A DNA stretch of 10,012 nt, from positions 1 to 10,012 of the forward strand of contig CAZJNX010000180.1 in the NCBI GenBank assembly GCA_964547415.1, read 5' to 3'. Source of the stretch: CAZJNX01 sp964547415 (lineage in GTDB: Bacteria > Pseudomonadota > Alphaproteobacteria > Rhizobiales > Amorphaceae). This document shows, piece by piece, positions 7,597-10,012 of the stretch. A model generated the notes under the pieces. The model saw nothing but the letters and a program-made list of their open reading frames with translations. It was not told where the DNA came from and ran no database searches. The position numbers and the translations under genes were made by a program. Within the stretch, counting starts at the first letter, position 1, and each line of letters starts with the position of its first letter.

Positions 7597-9114
7597 TCAG
7601 TCGGAGACGATCTTCACGACGCTTCCCGGCGTGAGGGAGGCGCCCGGCGGCAGGCCGTTGAGGGCGTTGAAGAGGGCGAGGCGCCGGTCCGGCTCGACGC
7701 CGCGCATGCGGGTGGCGAGGCGTTCGGGCGTGTCGCCGGGCCGCACCTCGTAGATCCTGAGGCGCAGGGGCCGGAGCGCGGCGCGCTCGGACGGCGGCAG
7801 GACGCGGAAGCTGCCCACCGTCTCCTCGAAGGCGGCCTCGAGCGGGGCCTGCGCCCCTGAGCTCGCGAAGATGAACCGATACGCCTTCGGCCCCACCCGC
7901 ACCGCCGCGATCCGGAACGACCAGCCCTCCACGGACGCGGAGGCGACCGCCCCGTCCTCGCCACCGAGGCGCACCGGGCGGATGCTGCCGGGCTCCAGCC
8001 CGTTCACCCACCCGGAGGCGAGGTAGTCGGTCATGGGGACGCCGGGCGGGACCGCGACGCCATCGAAGCGGATCGCCGTGCGCGCCCCGTCGGTCGCGAG
8101 GACGGCCGCGCGGGTGTTGCGCAGGCGGTAGCCCCGCGGCACCGTGAAGGCGATGCCGAGGTCGGCGTGGAGGTAGCTGCGACCGCGCACGAAGCCCTCG
8201 CGCGGGTCGTCGCCGAACAGGAGGCCGTCGATGCTCTTGAGGTAGCGCTCGCGGTTGCGCTCGCCGGTGCCGGGCGGCGCGTAGCGGGCGGCGGTGCGGC
8301 GGGCGACGTCGATGCGCGCGGGCGTGGTGGGGTGAGAGGACAGGAAGTCCGGGTTCTCCGCCGCGCCGGGGTTGTCCTCCGGCAGGCTCGCGAAGCGGTT
8401 CATGCCCTCGAGGAAGCGGGCGGCGGCGTAGGGGTCGAAGCCGGCCTCGGCGAGGGTCCTGACGCCGATCGCGTCGGCCTCGAGCTCCTGGGCCTGGGAG
8501 AAGCGGGCGATGGACAGCTCCGTCGTCTCCCGGGCGAGGCGGGCGGCCTCCCGCTCGTCCACCATGTTGCCGACGACGCGGCTCGCCACCGCCACCGCCT
8601 GGGCCTGGCGCTCGCGGGCGGCGGCGTGCTGGGCCGTGACGTGGGCGATCTCGTGGGCGATGACGGCGGCGAGCTCCGCCTCGTCGCTGGCGAGCGCCAC
8701 GAGACCGCGGGTGACGAACAGGTCCCCCGACGGCAGGGCGAAGGCGTTGACCGCGGGGGAGTTCAGGATGGTGACGCGGTAGGAGCGGGAGGGGTCGTCC
8801 GAGGCGGCGACGAGGCGGCCGACCACGCGGGCGACGGCGCGCTCGGTCGCGCGGTTCTCGTAGATGCCGCCGTAGGAGGCGATGAGCTTGGCGTGCTCCG
8901 GGCCGGAGCGCGACAGCGCCTCCATCGGCACCGGGCGGTTGCCGACCGAGGCGCTGGAGGTGATGAGCGGCTCCTCGCTGATCGCCGTGCAGGCGGCGAG
9001 CGCGAGGGCGAGGGCGGCCGTGGCGACCGCCCTGAGGGCGCCGCCCGTCAGCCGTCGCCGTCCAGCACCTCGATCTGGGCCGGATGCTCCACGCGGATCA
9101 TGCCGCCGTTCCAC
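7597..9114 (-). CDS. M48 family metalloprotease, lipoprotein with LysM-like C-terminus
   Basis: A zinc endopeptidase expected to be anchored in the envelope facing the periplasm, comparable to BepA/YfgC-type proteases in outer-membrane quality control. Numbered from the GTG at 9114 (505 residues): lipobox LAAC with Cys42 after a hydrophobic run (about 26-41); M48 domain about 75-275 with HEIAH at 154-158 and third zinc ligand Glu210 in QELEAD; conserved SSHPTTPARI at 259-268. A C-terminal module (about 450-505) with YEVRPGDTPERLA and LNGLPPGASLTPGSVVKI looks like a LysM-type fold. The region between (about 310-440) is not assigned. The start is uncertain. The GTG at 9114 lies within the upstream gene and overlaps it by 67 bases. 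A CTG at 9051 would overlap the upstream TGA as CTGA and give a textbook lipoprotein signal. No ATG, GTG or TTG is available between them. Confidence 0.92.
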   Translation of the reverse strand: MERRHDPRGASGPDRGAGRRRLTGGALRAVATAALALALAACTAISEEPLITSSASVGNRPVPMEALSRSGPEHAKLIASYGGIYENRATERAVARVVGRLVAASDDPSRSYRVTILNSPAVNAFALPSGDLFVTRGLVALASDEAELAAVIAHEIAHVTAQHAAARERQAQAVAVASRVVGNMVDEREAARLARETTELSIARFSQAQELEADAIGVRTLAEAGFDPYAAARFLEGMNRFASLPEDNPGAAENPDFLSSHPTTPARIDVARRTAARYAPPGTGERNRERYLKSIDGLLFGDDPREGFVRGRSYLHADLGIAFTVPRGYRLRNTRAAVLATDGARTAIRFDGVAVPPGVPMTDYLASGWVNGLEPGSIRPVRLGGEDGAVASASVEGWSFRIAAVRVGPKAYRFIFASSGAQAPLEAAFEETVGSFRVLPPSERAALRPLRLRIYEVRPGDTPERLATRMRGVEPDRRLALFNALNGLPPGASLTPGSVVKIVSD

Positions 9115-9806
9115 GCTTCCAGAAGCCCCCTCACCCTGACGGTCCGGCCCGCGAGGCGCTCGAGCGACCGCTCCGCCTCGGGCCAGCGTTTCTGGTCCCC
9201 CTTGTGGACGAGGACCGTGAAGTCGGTGGCGTAGACGGTACCGAAGTTAAGGAAAACGATCCGTCGCGACTCGCCCGTCGATTCGATCCGCCCGGTCACG
9301 ATCCCGTAGGCGCCCGCGGCCTGCGGGATCGCCGGGTCGTTGGCGACGAAGGACGGCACCGTGCCCGCCCAGACGCCGCGGCGGGCGGCGCGGGCCTCCG
9401 CCTCAGCCGGCAGGAGCCGCGCCGCGCAGCCGGTCGAGAGCGCGTCGGGCGCCACCACCGCGAGCCCCCGCCGCACGAGGTCCGCCTGGAGCCAGGCCGC
9501 GCTCCCGTCCGGCGCCACCCGTTCCACGTGGGCGGGCACGCGCCCGTACCGGTCCGCCTCCCCGGCCGGGTGGGCGCGCAACGCGCCCCCTTCCCCGTCC
9601 GGACCGACCGGCACCGGCCCGTCCGGCGAGAACACGTCCGCCAGCGCGACGGCGGAGCCGCCCGGGACGCTCAAGCTATCGGTGTCCGGCCCCGTGACCG
9701 GCAGCGGCTCCCGGACCGCGCAGGCGGGCGGCACCCCCTCCGCGATGGCGGGCCCTGCTGCGAGAAGAGCCGCGAGCGCGACCGGGCTGACGGCCATCCG
9801 CGCCAC
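9048..9806 (-). CDS. Exported SNase-like (thermonuclease-fold) protein, probably non-catalytic
   Basis: A 252-residue protein with a signal peptide (residues 1-22, ending PAIA before Glu-Gly). Residues about 45-147 resemble a staphylococcal-nuclease-like OB fold: DRYGR at 85-89, LVRRGLAVV at 110-118, then LLPAEAEARAARRGVW (131-146), the usual end of that domain. However, the segment where active nucleases have an Arg and the IDxPE Glu reads ALADVFSPDGPVP (54-66), so both catalytic residues seem absent; only the Arg of the YGR motif remains. A second beta-rich part (about 166-248: GIVTGRIES, FLNFGTVY, RTVRVRGLLEAWNGGMIRVEHP) looks like a further OB fold. GTG at 9806 is chosen because GAGG stands six bases upstream and Arg3 gives the signal peptide a charge; ATG at 9797 is the alternative. 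It begins 8 bases after the dehydrogenase gene and runs into the M48 gene, so all three are probably co-transcribed. Its role is unknown. Confidence 0.75.
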   Translation of the reverse strand: MARMAVSPVALAALLAAGPAIAEGVPPACAVREPLPVTGPDTDSLSVPGGSAVALADVFSPDGPVPVGPDGEGGALRAHPAGEADRYGRVPAHVERVAPDGSAAWLQADLVRRGLAVVAPDALSTGCAARLLPAEAEARAARRGVWAGTVPSFVANDPAIPQAAGAYGIVTGRIESTGESRRIVFLNFGTVYATDFTVLVHKGDQKRWPEAERSLERLAGRTVRVRGLLEAWNGGMIRVEHPAQIEVLDGDG

Positions 9807-9814
9807 CGCTCGCC

Positions 9815-10012
9815 TCAGCGGGTCGGGACCGGTTTCTCGCCGCGGTAGTCGTAGAAGCCGCGGCCCACCTTTCGGCCGAGCCAGCCCGCCTCGACATATT
9901 TCACGAGCAGCGGGCAGGGGCGGTACTTGGTGTCGGCCAGGCCGTCGTGCAGCACCTGCATGACCGAAAGGCAGGTGTCGAGGCCGATGAAGTCGGCGAG
10001 CTGCAGCGGGCC
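9815..10012 (-). CDS. 3-hydroxyacyl-CoA dehydrogenase (3-hydroxybutyryl-CoA type), C-terminal fragment
   Basis: Only the last 65 residues are in the window; the gene enters from the right edge. The sequence GPLQLADFIGLDTCLSVM, then YRPCPLLVKYVEAGWLGRK and GRGFYDY, is the C-terminal helical domain of NAD(P)-dependent 3-hydroxyacyl-CoA dehydrogenases (PF00725 type), which oxidise 3-hydroxyacyl-CoA to 3-ketoacyl-CoA in fatty-acid or butanoate/PHB metabolism. The ending in FYDYRGEKPVP is typical of stand-alone 3-hydroxybutyryl-CoA dehydrogenase (hbd/paaH-like) rather than of the large FadB/FadJ fusion. The TGA overlaps the ribosome binding site of the next gene, which suggests translational coupling. 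Confidence 0.9.
   Translation of the reverse strand, partial: GPLQLADFIGLDTCLSVMQVLHDGLADTKYRPCPLLVKYVEAGWLGRKVGRGFYDYRGEKPVPTR

Noticed and set aside
8167..9234. A plus-strand open frame opposite the M48 protease.
   Set aside because: Gly/Val/Ala/Arg-rich shadow of the protease gene with no domain.

Overview
The window is ordinary chromosomal DNA of very high GC content, almost certainly from an alphaproteobacterium. The lineage signals are a linked aerobic cobaltochelatase pair (cobS-cobT) preceded by a C-terminal J-domain protein, a lipoprotein M48 protease with a LysM-like tail, and a 3-hydroxyacyl-CoA dehydrogenase. A gene that reads clearly as a DMSP lyase of the DddL cupin family points to a marine or saline habitat. 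A member of the Hyphomicrobiales or Rhodobacterales is likely; the species cannot be told from the sequence. No rRNA, tRNA, CRISPR, insertion sequence or phage gene was seen.

Left part (1-4157, minus strand): a four-gene cluster reads right to left as J-domain protein, cobS, cobT and a secreted phytase-like esterase cut by the window edge. Gaps are 52, 28 and 8 bases, so one transcript is likely. CobS (AAA+ ATPase) and CobT (VWA/MIDAS subunit) would work with CobN, not in this window, to insert cobalt into hydrogenobyrinate a,c-diamide in aerobic cobalamin synthesis. cobS is broken on paper by a run of ten Ns at 2873-2882. The two halves lie in different frames only because the gap length is arbitrary: eleven missing bases would restore a 328-residue protein.

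Middle (4158-6507): a 239-base divergent control region separates the J-domain gene from argG (plus strand). It holds back-to-back promoter-like elements and two GC-rich hairpins in the argG leader. argG encodes argininosuccinate synthase. About 100 bases downstream on the same strand is the DddL-like gene, which would cleave dimethylsulfoniopropionate to dimethyl sulfide and acrylate. A hairpin sits exactly between its stop and the stop of the convergent next gene.

Right part (6530-10012, minus strand): a secreted dienelactone-hydrolase-family protein stands alone behind a 281-base spacer with its own promoter-like site. Upstream of it is a tight cluster, in transcription order: the C-terminal end of a 3-hydroxybutyryl-CoA-type dehydrogenase, an exported SNase-like protein that appears to lack the nuclease active site, and an M48 metalloprotease lipoprotein. 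The protease reading frame overlaps the SNase-like gene.

The most interesting items are the DMSP lyase, the J-domain/zinc-ligand protein tied to cobST with a possibly leaderless promoter, and the SNase-like pseudoenzyme coupled to the M48 lipoprotein.
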